From: an uncultured Rickettsiales bacterium
Lineage (GTDB): Bacteria; Pseudomonadota; Alphaproteobacteria; Rickettsiales; UBA1997
NCBI GenBank assembly: GCA_905478165.1
Contig: CAJQHK010000023.1
Location: 1-33,687, forward strand
DNA: 33,687 nt
Reading direction: 5' to 3'
Positions 17,780 to 26,401 of this stretch are shown here, in pieces. Below the pieces are notes generated by a model. That model saw only the letters and a program-made list of their open reading frames with translations. It made no database searches and was not told the DNA's origin. The stretch's first letter is position 1; each line of letters opens with the position of its first letter. Position numbers and translations under genes: made by a program.

Positions 17780-18409
17780 TTAAACATCCAACCCCTTATT
17801 GCTTTTAACCTTAATAATTTCAATAGAGTCTTCTTTTCTACGAAAAACTTGTTTTGATATATTTTGTACCTTTTTAAAATTATCGCTCTCTTTTAGAGTT
17901 AAAATAATAGCGCCGATCATGGCAACAAATAAAATTAAACCAGAAAGTTGGAACTGCAAGAAAAACTCGGTATATAAAATATTACCAATAGCTTTGGCAT
18001 TAGAAATATCATCTGGCATCCTATGATGCTTAAGAAAGAAGTATGCCTTACCAGTAATTTCATCTGGCTTAAGAGAGTTGCTAAGTATGATATAAATCTG
18101 AGTTACAAAAACAACAGAAACTAACGAAAGAACAGGTACATACTTTTTAAGATTATATTCTTTTTTAGCTTCAACATCAAGCATCATTACCACAAAAAGG
18201 AATAATATTGCGATCGCACCAACATAGACAATAATTAAAAGCATTGCTAAAAATTCTGCACCAATCATTAAAAATAAAGCGGAGGCGTTAACGAAAGCAA
18301 AAATTAAAAACATTGCTGAAGTAATTGTACTTTTTGAGAATACAACGAAAATCGAAGATAAAATCAAAAGGATTGAAAACTGATAAAAGAGTATAGTAGA
18401 AAATAACAT
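17780..18409 (-). CDS. nuoJ: NADH-quinone oxidoreductase subunit J
   Basis: NuoJ is a five-helix membrane subunit of complex I. The 209 residues contain helices at about 5-25, 28-48, 54-76, 92-112 and 150-170, with the typical FVNASALFLMIGAEFLAMLL and IVYVGAIAILFLFVVMML, a well-kept stretch of NuoJ. The C-terminal tail is basic (SKQVFRRKEDS). Its ATG shares one base with the nuoI stop (TAATG), a sign of translational coupling. Confidence 0.95.
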   Translation of the reverse strand: MLFSTILFYQFSILLILSSIFVVFSKSTITSAMFLIFAFVNASALFLMIGAEFLAMLLIIVYVGAIAILFLFVVMMLDVEAKKEYNLKKYVPVLSLVSVVFVTQIYIILSNSLKPDEITGKAYFFLKHHRMPDDISNAKAIGNILYTEFFLQFQLSGLILFVAMIGAIILTLKESDNFKKVQNISKQVFRRKEDSIEIIKVKSNKGLDV

Positions 18410-18885
18410 TAATTAGAAGAATTTAATTCAATATTTTTTTGCAAAGCAACCTCCCAACGGTCACCATTATCAAGTAATTTTTGCTTATCATAATACAATT
18501 CCTCACGAGTCTCGGTAGCATATTCAAAATTTGGCCCTTCAACAATAGCATCAACCGGACAAGCTTCGGCGCAAAGACCACAATAAATACACTTTATCAT
18601 GTCAATGCCATAGGCAGTTGTTTTTCTACTACCATCATCTCTTTCTTCGGCTTCAATAGTGATAGCGCTTGCCGGACAAACCGCCTCACATAATTTGCAA
18701 GCAATGCACCTTTCTTCACCATTCGGATAGCGACGAAGGGCGTGTTCACCTCTAAATCTAGGGCTAATTGGCCCCTTTTGATAAGGATAATTAATAGTAA
18801 CTTTTTTTTTAAACATATAAAAAAAAGTAAGAGCCATGCCCTTAATAATTTCTTTAATAGTAAATGCCGTAATAAATCTTATCAT
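18409..18885 (-). CDS. nuoI: NADH-quinone oxidoreductase subunit I (two [4Fe-4S] clusters)
   Basis: NuoI is the ferredoxin-like subunit carrying clusters N6a and N6b at the base of the peripheral arm. The start is placed at 18885 (MIRFITAF), giving 158 residues, because alphaproteobacterial NuoI proteins begin this way and it avoids overlap with nuoH. A start at 18906 would add seven residues and a 17-base overlap. Motifs are [20 protein letters not shown] (28-47), [13 protein letters not shown] (Cys 60, 63, 66, 70) and [16 protein letters not shown] (Cys 99, 102, 105, 109). The sequence is very close in style to rickettsial NuoI, including the [15 protein letters not shown] block before the first cluster. 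Confidence 0.96.
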   Translation of the reverse strand: MIRFITAFTIKEIIKGMALTFFYMFKKKVTINYPYQKGPISPRFRGEHALRRYPNGEERCIACKLCEAVCPASAITIEAEERDDGSRKTTAYGIDMIKCIYCGLCAEACPVDAIVEGPNFEYATETREELYYDKQKLLDNGDRWEVALQKNIELNSSN

Positions 18886-18889
18886 AAAA

Positions 18890-19882
18890 TTAAGATAGAA
18901 AAACAATATAGGATGAAGTCAGAACCACAGATAATAATGATAATGGTAAAAAAACTTTCCAACCAAGTCTCATTAATTGATCATAACGATATCTAGGAAG
19001 GGATGCCCTAACCCAAATAAAACAAAATAATAAGAATAGTATTTTTATTAAAAACCATATAACTCCGGGAATAAAGGATAAAGCCTCAACAGGAGGAAGC
19101 CAACCACCAAGAAATAAAATTACAGCCATAGCGGACATCAAAATCATATTGGCATATTCACCAAGAAAGAACATGGCAAACGGCATCGAGCTATATTCCA
19201 CATTATAGCCAGCAACCAATTCAGACTCAGCCTCAGGTAAATCAAAAGGTAAGCGATTTGTTTCAGCTAGAATTGAAATAAAAAATAGAATAAAAACAGG
19301 AAATAAAGGAAAAACATACCACATACCCTTTTGAGCAAGAATAATTTCAGTTAAATTTAGTGAACCACTAAGTAAAATAACATTAATGATAATTAAACCA
19401 ATCGAAACCTCGTAAGAGATCATTTGAGCAGAAGAGCGAATCGCTCCTAGAAAAGCATATTTAGAATTAGAAGACCAGCCAGCAATTATGATCCCATAAA
19501 CACCGAGAGAGGAGGCTGCTAAAATGTAAATTACGCCAACATTGATATCTGCAATTACAAAATTTTCTGAAAATGGCACTACTGCCCAACCAATAAGAGC
19601 TAAAACAAAAGTAATTACCGGAGCCAAAAGAAAGAGAAATTTATTTGCGTTAGTTGGGATAATAACCTCCTTGAACATCAATTTAACACCATCACAAAGA
19701 GGCTGTAACAAACCAAATGGACCATTAACATTGGGACCCTTACGAAGTTGCATAGCAGCGATAACTTTCCTCTCCATTAACGTTAAATAAGCGACCGCAC
19801 CAAGCAATGGAAGAATAATTAAGAGAATTCTACCAATGATTTCTAAAGAATTTGTTAAATATATTAAATAAATATCTGCCAT
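18890..19882 (-). CDS. nuoH: NADH-quinone oxidoreductase subunit H
   Basis: NuoH is the eight-helix membrane subunit that joins the two arms of complex I and forms part of the quinone cavity. The 330 residues match the family. Seen are [20 protein letters not shown] (35-54), the conserved loop [20 protein letters not shown] followed by NVEYSS, and the end [20 protein letters not shown]. It is the first gene of the nuoH-I-J-K unit. nuoG, its usual upstream neighbour, is not present: upstream are a mini-element and rlmN, with 155 bases between the nuoH start and the element. Confidence 0.97.
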   Translation of the reverse strand: MADIYLIYLTNSLEIIGRILLIILPLLGAVAYLTLMERKVIAAMQLRKGPNVNGPFGLLQPLCDGVKLMFKEVIIPTNANKFLFLLAPVITFVLALIGWAVVPFSENFVIADINVGVIYILAASSLGVYGIIIAGWSSNSKYAFLGAIRSSAQMISYEVSIGLIIINVILLSGSLNLTEIILAQKGMWYVFPLFPVFILFFISILAETNRLPFDLPEAESELVAGYNVEYSSMPFAMFFLGEYANMILMSAMAVILFLGGWLPPVEALSFIPGVIWFLIKILFLLFCFIWVRASLPRYRYDQLMRLGWKVFLPLSLLSVVLTSSYIVFLS

Positions 19883-20037
19883 TCAAAAAGTAATTATTCA
19901 CACAAAAAAGACTCTAAAAAAACCTGACCATGTCATTTTGACTCAATCTTGTTAGCCAAAATACTAACATTCTAAGTTTTTTAGATACTTCTAAGGTGAA
20001 TATATTGTAAATATTATTTAATTCAATCGAAATTTTA

Positions 20038-20205
20038 TCCTAAAAAGAGCGGTAGAAAATAAATTTAGGTGACCAGATCTTGATACAGATAAATTTTTGA
20101 TAAAGAAATTCTAATAAACCCTTCGGTGAGCGAATCTTTTTTATTAAAGTTAAATGTAATTAGGAGATGGTTGTGTAAATTTACTTTCTACCGCTCTTTT
20201 TAGGA
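20038..20205. mobile_element. Intact 168-bp MITE-like element, second family
   Basis: Thirty-base terminal inverted repeats (20038-20067 and 20176-20205) match at 29 of 30 positions; the outer part reads TCCTAAAAAGAGCGGTAGAA. A TTA triplet directly flanks each end (20035-20037 and 20206-20208), a possible target duplication. The interior has no ORF. It differs from the ATACCAATTCCCA family elsewhere in the window. It sits between nuoH and rlmN, 17 bases from the rlmN stop. Confidence 0.85.
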
Positions 20206-20222
20206 TTATGGATGTAATAAAA

Positions 20223-21302
20223 TTAATTACCACCGATTTCAGATTTTAATTGACCACAAGCAGCCATGACATCTTGACCTTTAGTTTTTCGAATTATCGC
20301 CTGTATACCATATTTTTTAATAATATTATTAAATTTCATAATTTTATTGCGACTTGATGATGTATATGGCGAATCTTTCCAGGGATTAAAAGGGATAATA
20401 TTAATTAAAACTGGTAATTTGTATTTTTTAATCAAATGTACCAAATCCATAGCCTGATCTTCTGAATCATTGACCCCGTTAAGCATGACATATTCAAAAG
20501 TGATTCTAGATGTTGGATTTTCCTTAATGTAATAAACGCAAGACTCCATCAAATCAGCAATTCCATATTTGTTATTTAATGGCATAATTTTACTACGAGT
20601 TTTATCGTCAGCCGCATGTAAAGAAATTGCTAAAATAGTTTTAATATCGTGAGCAAAATCTTTAATTTGTGGTACAATTCCAGAAGTTGAAATAGTAATC
20701 TTTCTTTTAGAAAAGTTTAATCCAGATTTAAAGTTAAGAATGTCAACTGACTCCTTAACATTCTTGTAATTAAAAAATGGTTCACCCATCCCCATATAAA
20801 CAATCGAAGTGATATTTCTTGATTTTTCATTATCATTAATTGACCAATCATCTAAAAGATCCTTCGCCAATAAATATTGCCCAATAATTTCTCCAATTGT
20901 TAAATTTCTAGCAAATTTTTGAGTACCGGTGTGGCAAAATTTACAGGTTAAAATGCAACCAACTTGAGAAGAAATGCACAAAGTACCGCGATCCTTTTCT
21001 GGTATGAAAACCATTTCAATTTCACGATTATCATTAAGTTTTACCAGCCATTTACGAGTTCCATCTTTCGAAAGATTGTCAGAAGAGTTTTTTAAACGTG
21101 AAATATCGTAAGATGCCTCCAGTTTCTTTTGGACTTCCTTAGATATATTAGACATCTCACCAAAAGTTTTGACACCCTTAACATAAAGCCAATTCCAAAT
21201 TTGCCCTGCCCTAAATTTTTTTTCACCAAACCTAACCATTTCATCTACTAACTGATTAAAAGTTAGGTCCATGAGGAAGATTTTGCCATTTTCTAAAATC
21301 AT
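20223..21302 (-). CDS. rlmN: Dual-specificity 23S rRNA / tRNA adenine-C2 methyltransferase RlmN
   Basis: RlmN is a radical-SAM enzyme that methylates A2503 of 23S rRNA and A37 of some tRNAs. The 359 residues include the N-terminal FGEKKFRAGQIWNWLY (25-40), the cluster motif CILTCKFC (116-123) inside SSQVGC...HTGTQ, YMGMGEP for SAM binding, and SLHAADDKTRSKIMP. The C-terminal MAACGQL holds C349, the cysteine methylated during catalysis. The ATG shares one base with the hemW stop. An ATG ten codons later (21272, MDLTFNQ) may be the real start because the first ten residues are not family-like. Confidence 0.96.
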   Translation of the reverse strand: MILENGKIFLMDLTFNQLVDEMVRFGEKKFRAGQIWNWLYVKGVKTFGEMSNISKEVQKKLEASYDISRLKNSSDNLSKDGTRKWLVKLNDNREIEMVFIPEKDRGTLCISSQVGCILTCKFCHTGTQKFARNLTIGEIIGQYLLAKDLLDDWSINDNEKSRNITSIVYMGMGEPFFNYKNVKESVDILNFKSGLNFSKRKITISTSGIVPQIKDFAHDIKTILAISLHAADDKTRSKIMPLNNKYGIADLMESCVYYIKENPTSRITFEYVMLNGVNDSEDQAMDLVHLIKKYKLPVLINIIPFNPWKDSPYTSSSRNKIMKFNNIIKKYGIQAIIRKTKGQDVMAACGQLKSEIGGN

Positions 21303-22459
21303 TAATTTAAATTTTCAAGAATTTCAAAAATTATCCTATTGGTAAGTAACTTACCTTTTTTGGTAATTTTAATCCGATTTTCATCGCAAAGCAAGAAGTT
21401 TCCTGCGGTCATACGCTTCAATTTATCAATTTTTATTAAATCTTTAATATTTTTGTCAAAATTTTCTAAAAAAGCATCATTCTCAATGCCGTCCTCAAGC
21501 CTTAAACCCATCAATAGAAACTCTTCAAGGAATTCTTTTTTGGTAATTTTTTCTTGTTTTTGTATTCCAGAACCTGTTTTTTCTACTTTTTCTAACCATT
21601 TCTCTGGTAAGGAAAGCATTTGTACGGCATTTCGAGAATCATCAAAATTTATTCTACTGTGAGCACCTGCACCAATTCCTAAATACTCTTTGGATGTCCA
21701 ATAAGATAAATTATGTCGTGATTGATATCCTTTTTTAGCATAGTTTGAAATTTCATAATCAATAAAATCATTTTTTTTCATGATCTCATCTGTTTTTTCA
21801 TAAAATTGCGCTGCAAGATCATCCTTAGGCATAATAAAATCACCATCTTGGTGTTTTTTGTAAAATTTTGTGCCCTTTTCAATGGTTAGCTGATACAAGG
21901 AGAGATGTTTTGTTTGAAAATCTAACGCTCTTTGAAGTTCGATTTTCCAATCTTCTATTTGTTGTTCTGGGCGACAATAAATTAAATCAAAAGAGAAATT
22001 ATCAAAAATTTTGGCAGTAATTTCTATAGTTTTCATTGCCTCAGAAGCACTATGATTTCGTCCTAAAAATTTTAAATCATTATCATTTAAAGATTGAATT
22101 CCAAGAGAAATACGATTAATCCCTATTCTTTTAAAATCTTGAAATTTTTTTGCCTCAAAAGATGTTGGGTTAGCCTCTAAAGTTATTTCGCAATTTTCAT
22201 CAATTTGCCATAAATCATTAATTTTAATCATTATTTTTTCTAAAAAATAAATACTCATCAATGAAGGTGTACCACCGCCAAAAAATATGGTTTTTATTTT
22301 TCTTTCGCCAATTTTTTTAGCAAAAAACTCCATTTCAGCTAAATAAGCATTCAGAAAATTATCCTCTTCAATTTCATTTTTAGTGTGAGAATTGAAGTCG
22401 CAATATGGACATTTTGACAGACAAAATGGATAATGGATGTAAAGATGTAAGTTTTTCAT
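21302..22459 (-). CDS. hemW: Radical-SAM haem chaperone HemW (coproporphyrinogen oxidase-like)
   Basis: HemW binds haem and hands it to apoproteins; it was formerly named as a HemN paralogue. The start is set at 22459 (MKNLHLYIHYPFC), giving 385 residues, because an upstream extension to 22540 would overlap prfB and encode non-family residues. The cluster motif CLSKCPYCDF (C13, C17, C20) lacks the extra features of true HemN, and RHNLSYWTSKEYLGIGAGAH is the HemW signature. Also seen are FFGGGTPSL and GIQSLND. The C-terminal HemN-C domain includes LLMGLRLEDGI. It sits between prfB and rlmN on the same strand. Confidence 0.93.
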   Translation of the reverse strand: MKNLHLYIHYPFCLSKCPYCDFNSHTKNEIEEDNFLNAYLAEMEFFAKKIGERKIKTIFFGGGTPSLMSIYFLEKIMIKINDLWQIDENCEITLEANPTSFEAKKFQDFKRIGINRISLGIQSLNDNDLKFLGRNHSASEAMKTIEITAKIFDNFSFDLIYCRPEQQIEDWKIELQRALDFQTKHLSLYQLTIEKGTKFYKKHQDGDFIMPKDDLAAQFYEKTDEIMKKNDFIDYEISNYAKKGYQSRHNLSYWTSKEYLGIGAGAHSRINFDDSRNAVQMLSLPEKWLEKVEKTGSGIQKQEKITKKEFLEEFLLMGLRLEDGIENDAFLENFDKNIKDLIKIDKLKRMTAGNFLLCDENRIKITKKGKLLTNRIIFEILENLN

Positions 22460-22493
22460 TAAATTTGTTAATTTAAAAATAATACACTCCTTT

Positions 22494-23576
22494 TTACGGC
22501 AACAATAAAAACGCTTCAATAAAACCGTCCAACTCACCATCTAAAACTCTTTGATAATTTTTAATTTCGTAGCCAGTCCTAATATCCTTAACCATTTGAT
22601 ATGGGTGCATAACATAAGAACGAATTTGATGTCCCCAACCATTATCAGTTTTACCACTATTCACCCTATCCTTCTCTTCTTGTTTTTTACGCATTTCAAG
22701 TTCAAAAAGGCGAGATTTAAGCATTTTCATCGCTTCCGCTCTATTTTTTAATTGTGAACGATCATTTTGACATTGCACTACAATATTTGTTGGCAAATGA
22801 GTAATCCTAACTGCTGAATCTGTTTTATTAACATGTTGACCACCGGCACCACTAGCACGATAAGTGTCAATTCGAAGATCCTTGTCATCAATTTCAATTT
22901 CAATTTTTTCATCAGCAACCGGATAAACCCAGACAGAAGAAAAGCTAGTTTGCCTTTTACCAACAGAGTTAAAAGGTGATATTCTAACTAAACGATGAAC
23001 TCCAGCCTCGGCACGACACCAACCAAAAGCATTTTTACCAGAAATTTTAATACAAGCTGATTTTATTCCAGCCTCCTCACCATCTAAATAACTGACAATG
23101 TTCGCTTTAAAATTATGCGATTCTGCCCATCTAAGATACATTCTAAGTAACATTTCGGAAAAATCTGCCGCATCATTTCCTCCAACTCCAGTATTTATTT
23201 CCAAGAAACAGTCGCTTGAGTCACTTTCACCACTAAATAAATATTCAATTTTTAATTTTGAAAGCTTAGAAGATAATTCTATCAAAGATTTCTCTACTTC
23301 TTTCAATAAATCAGAATCATTTTCATCCTGACTCATCTTAAAGAGCTCTTTATTATCATAAAATTCACGCTCCAACGCTTCAAAAGCAAAAACCTTATCA
23401 GAAACTTCGGTCTTTTGTTGCATAATTTTATTAGCATCAGAGTGATTCCAAAAATTCTCTTTTAAAGTTATTTTTTCTAATTCTTTTAGCTCTTTTTTTG
23501 CTACACCTAGATCAAAAAAATTAGTAATCACTTTAAAATACCCCTCTATTTCTTTAATTATGTCAGTGATTTCCAT
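22494..23576 (-). CDS. prfB: Peptide chain release factor 2, without programmed frameshift
   Basis: RF2 ends translation at UGA and UAA. The 360-residue chain starts at the ATG at 23576 (MEITDIIKEI); a TTG one codon upstream is less likely. The recognition motif SPF (200-202) identifies RF2 rather than RF1, and GGQ (245-247) within GAGGQHVNKTDSAVRITHLP is the hydrolysis motif. Most bacterial prfB genes need a +1 frameshift near codon 25 at CTTTGAC. Here the equivalent place reads TTT TTT GAT in frame (about residues 20-22), so the gene is expressed without a shift and lacks this autoregulation. It begins three bases after the metW stop. Confidence 0.96.
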   Translation of the reverse strand: MEITDIIKEIEGYFKVITNFFDLGVAKKELKELEKITLKENFWNHSDANKIMQQKTEVSDKVFAFEALEREFYDNKELFKMSQDENDSDLLKEVEKSLIELSSKLSKLKIEYLFSGESDSSDCFLEINTGVGGNDAADFSEMLLRMYLRWAESHNFKANIVSYLDGEEAGIKSACIKISGKNAFGWCRAEAGVHRLVRISPFNSVGKRQTSFSSVWVYPVADEKIEIEIDDKDLRIDTYRASGAGGQHVNKTDSAVRITHLPTNIVVQCQNDRSQLKNRAEAMKMLKSRLFELEMRKKQEEKDRVNSGKTDNGWGHQIRSYVMHPYQMVKDIRTGYEIKNYQRVLDGELDGFIEAFLLLP

Positions 23577-23579
23577 CAA

Positions 23580-24281
23580 TTATAAATTATCTTTTGCCAC
23601 GAAAGATGGAGACAATCCAAACCTTGTTACAATTTTCTTATTTTCAATCTTAATTTCACTACAATTTTGCGGAGCTAAATCTTTTGTGATTAAGAAAATA
23701 CCATATTCAGCAAAAAAATTAGCAAAATATCTCTCTACCATACTATAAATTATGTTATTCTTACGATTAAGGTAGGTTTTGTTTTCAATAGCAATATTCA
23801 TTTTATTACAAAGATTTTTAAAATCCTTAATGGTACAAAAGTGAATATTAGGTGTATTGTACCATTCATGAGGAATAGACTCCCTCACTGGCATTTTGCC
23901 ACCAAAACAAAGTTGAAATCTATTTTGGAAATGAGCGAAATTTGGAAAAGAAACGATAGCAAATTTAGCAATCCTAAGAATTTCTTCAATCATAGTTTTG
24001 GGGTCATTTAAAGCCTGTAAAGTCTGACTTAAAATGGCATAATCAAAATGATTATCAGGATAATTAGTCAAATCCTTTTCGCAATTACCCTGGACAACAG
24101 AAATCCCGCGAGAAATCGCTCCGGAAACTAATTTTTGCTCAATCTCAAGTCCGCGAACATCGATATTTTTCTTCTCTTTTAAGTATTTTAAAAGCTCTCC
24201 GTCACCGCAACCAATATCAAGCACCTTTGAATTAGGTTCAATAAAATTTGCAATTGTCTTAAAATCAGATCTAATATTCAT
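23580..24281 (-). CDS. metW: Methionine biosynthesis protein MetW
   Basis: MetW is a methyltransferase-fold protein that partners with MetX in methionine synthesis. The ATG at 24281 (MNIRSDFKTI, 233 residues) is chosen over an in-frame GTG two codons upstream because the family starts this way. The SAM-type loop is VLDIGCGDGELLKYL (20-34). MetW-specific blocks are LSQTLQALNDP, SFPNFAHFQNR and HEWYNTPNIHFCT (138-150). The gene overlaps the end of the orphan gene by 11 bases and precedes prfB by three. In most proteobacteria metW directly follows metX; here the orphan gene separates them. Confidence 0.94.
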   Translation of the reverse strand: MNIRSDFKTIANFIEPNSKVLDIGCGDGELLKYLKEKKNIDVRGLEIEQKLVSGAISRGISVVQGNCEKDLTNYPDNHFDYAILSQTLQALNDPKTMIEEILRIAKFAIVSFPNFAHFQNRFQLCFGGKMPVRESIPHEWYNTPNIHFCTIKDFKNLCNKMNIAIENKTYLNRKNNIIYSMVERYFANFFAEYGIFLITKDLAPQNCSEIKIENKKIVTRFGLSPSFVAKDNL

Positions 24282-25191
24282 AACCACCTATTTTTTTTCC
24301 TTCAAAAAGAATGCCGACTCGATTAATAGTAGCTAATTCTGGATTATTACTTGAGGTGAACGATCTTCCCAGGATTGACTTCATTTCTGCGGTACCTCCT
24401 ATTGCACCTGGCATATACTCAATTATACCCTCACACAAGTTAGCTGCTTCTATGTAAAAATGTGCATCATTTTTGATACTTTTTGGAAATGACTCAAAAA
24501 GTTCTGATTTTCTAACACCTAAATCTAAACATAACGTTTCATTACTTTCAATATCTTCTGGTAATTGCTTATATATTTCTAGACTTTGAGCTATAATATC
24601 TATGCATGTAAAAATATTTTCTGGATGATACTCTGATATTGGTTCATTTTTCAAGATTGTAACCAACTTTAGGAAAGTATTACTATAGCCATCTGGAAAT
24701 AGTTGATTGAAGAATGGATCATTATTTCTTGTATCTATTGAGATATGCATAAGGAAGTCTGAAAATCTTCTTAAGATATCTATAGAGTTAGAATGTCGTT
24801 CATCATTAGTCATCTCGACAAGCATTATCCCCAACTGCTCTTTTGAATAAAAATCAGATAATTTTTTATTCTTATTATGATATTCTTGGCAATTGGCAAT
24901 ATAAAAGTCTTTATCAGCCCCAGATATATATTGTAGAGTCATTTCCGCCAGACCTTCTGCAAACAATGTTTCTAAAGTCATATTCGGATCCAAGATGCCC
25001 ACTTTACACTCTGTCAATAATTGTATTGGAGAATTCGCACCTAACTTACCAAACAATTCTAAAGAAAGATCCAAAACGCCAAATACCTGCCGATCCTCTA
25101 AAAAAAAATTACCACCTTCTTCTACCAAGGTTACTTTAGTATTGGTTCCAAAAAGGGTTCTGGCTGTCAATGCTATTTCTCTTATTGGCAT
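24271..25191 (-). CDS. Orphan protein of unknown function inside the metX-metW unit
   Basis: The 306-residue protein was not recognised. It has no signal peptide, membrane helix or nucleotide-binding motif; it looks soluble and mostly helical, with an acidic middle. Features that can be seen are LFGKLGANSPIQLL (46-59), a CKVGILDPNM segment, NDERHSNSIDILRRFSDFLM, an EANLCEG-like stretch in the last third, and a Gly-rich MPGAIGGTAEMKSILG before the C-terminus. It starts eight bases after the metX stop and overlaps metW by 11 bases, so it is fully embedded in the operon and probably cotranslated. It could be a recent insertion or a lineage-specific partner of MetX/MetW; nothing in the sequence settles which. 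Confidence 0.75.
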   Translation of the reverse strand: MPIREIALTARTLFGTNTKVTLVEEGGNFFLEDRQVFGVLDLSLELFGKLGANSPIQLLTECKVGILDPNMTLETLFAEGLAEMTLQYISGADKDFYIANCQEYHNKNKKLSDFYSKEQLGIMLVEMTNDERHSNSIDILRRFSDFLMHISIDTRNNDPFFNQLFPDGYSNTFLKLVTILKNEPISEYHPENIFTCIDIIAQSLEIYKQLPEDIESNETLCLDLGVRKSELFESFPKSIKNDAHFYIEAANLCEGIIEYMPGAIGGTAEMKSILGRSFTSSNNPELATINRVGILFEGKKIGGYEY

Positions 25192-25199
25192 AATTTTAT

Positions 25200-26342
25200 T
25201 TATATATTATCTAAGAATCCTCCAATGGTTCTTTCCATAGCATCATTTTTAACTAAAAAGGAGTCATGTCCATGAGAACTGTCAATATTAACATAACTAA
25301 CATTAAGTCCGGCAATATTTAATTTTTGAGATAAAATCTGCAACTCCGATGGTGGAAAAAGCCAATCATCAGAAAAGCTAATCAAACAAAATTTTATCTT
25401 ACTATCAGAAAAAATTTCTGTCAAATCCTGCCCCCTATCCTTCTCCAAATCAAAATAATCCATAGCTTTTGAAATAAAAAGATAAGAATTTGGATCGTAT
25501 CTTGAAATAAACGCGCTACCTTGATGATCTAAATAACTTTCAATCTGAAAATCAATATCAAATTGATAAGAAAGCTCCCTCTTCTCTTGTAAGTTTCTAC
25601 CAAATTTTCTTTGTAAAGACGCTTTTGACATGTAAGTAATATGAGCCGCCATTCTAGCAACAGCAAGTCCTTTTTCTGGAAATGTTTTTTCCTCTAAATA
25701 ATTTCCCGATCTCCAATCAGAATCAGCCATGATTGCCTTTCGACCAATTTCATTAAAAGCAATATTTTCAACATTATGACGAAAAGAGGTGGCAAGAGGA
25801 ATAACAGATTTAACCATTTCTGGATAAGAAGCGGCCCATTCAAGAGCCTGAAAACCACCCATAGAGCCACCAATTACTGAAAATAATTCTTTTATTTCAA
25901 GATGATCAATTAGTAGTTTTTGCGCCCTAACCATATCAGAAATAGTAATAATTGGAAAATTAGCGCCATAAATTTTACCATCTTCTGGGTTGACATCCTT
26001 TGGACCAAAGGAGCCCACACAACTGCCAATAACATTAGAACAAATAACGAAATATTTTTTAGTATCGACAGCTTTATCTTCACCAACTACCTCGTTCCAC
26101 CAACCCTCTTTGCCAGTGATGGGATTATTTGATGCTACATATTGATCTCCCGTAAAAGCGTGACAGATTAGAATTGCATTTGTTCTTTCTTTATTTAGCT
26201 TTCCGTAGGTTTGATAAGAAATATTAAAATTTGAAATATTTTTTCCACAATCAAGAGGTAACTCATTGTCTTTGGCAAGTTTTACAATATTTCCTATTTG
26301 ATATTTTTTAAATTTTGGCCCAAAAATTGAATTAATTAACAT
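25200..26342 (-). CDS. metX: Homoserine O-acyltransferase MetX
   Basis: MetX activates homoserine with acetyl-CoA or succinyl-CoA, the first committed step to methionine. The 380 residues form an alpha/beta hydrolase. The nucleophile elbow is IGGSMGGFQALEW with S160; the acid is in SDDWLFPPSE (D326) and the His in SSHGHDSFL (H359). Earlier blocks LICHAFTGDQYVA and GWWNEVVGEDKAVDT are family signatures, and the loop GSCVGSFGPKDVNPEDG replaces the common GSTGP form. Acyl donor choice cannot be read reliably. The gene heads the metX, orphan, metW, prfB, hemW, rlmN run, and starts 59 bases after the upstream ABC gene ends. Confidence 0.94.
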   Translation of the reverse strand: MLINSIFGPKFKKYQIGNIVKLAKDNELPLDCGKNISNFNISYQTYGKLNKERTNAILICHAFTGDQYVASNNPITGKEGWWNEVVGEDKAVDTKKYFVICSNVIGSCVGSFGPKDVNPEDGKIYGANFPIITISDMVRAQKLLIDHLEIKELFSVIGGSMGGFQALEWAASYPEMVKSVIPLATSFRHNVENIAFNEIGRKAIMADSDWRSGNYLEEKTFPEKGLAVARMAAHITYMSKASLQRKFGRNLQEKRELSYQFDIDFQIESYLDHQGSAFISRYDPNSYLFISKAMDYFDLEKDRGQDLTEIFSDSKIKFCLISFSDDWLFPPSELQILSQKLNIAGLNVSYVNIDSSHGHDSFLVKNDAMERTIGGFLDNI

Positions 26343-26401
26343 AGATAATTTAAAAAATAAGGTTTTTTAATATTCTAAATAGGATCAATATTACAATAAA
26401 A

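Noticed and set aside
22460-22540. An N-terminal extension of hemW
   Set aside because: The extra 27 residues overlap the prfB 3' end and do not resemble HemW proteins; MKNLHLYIHYPFC is the normal family start.
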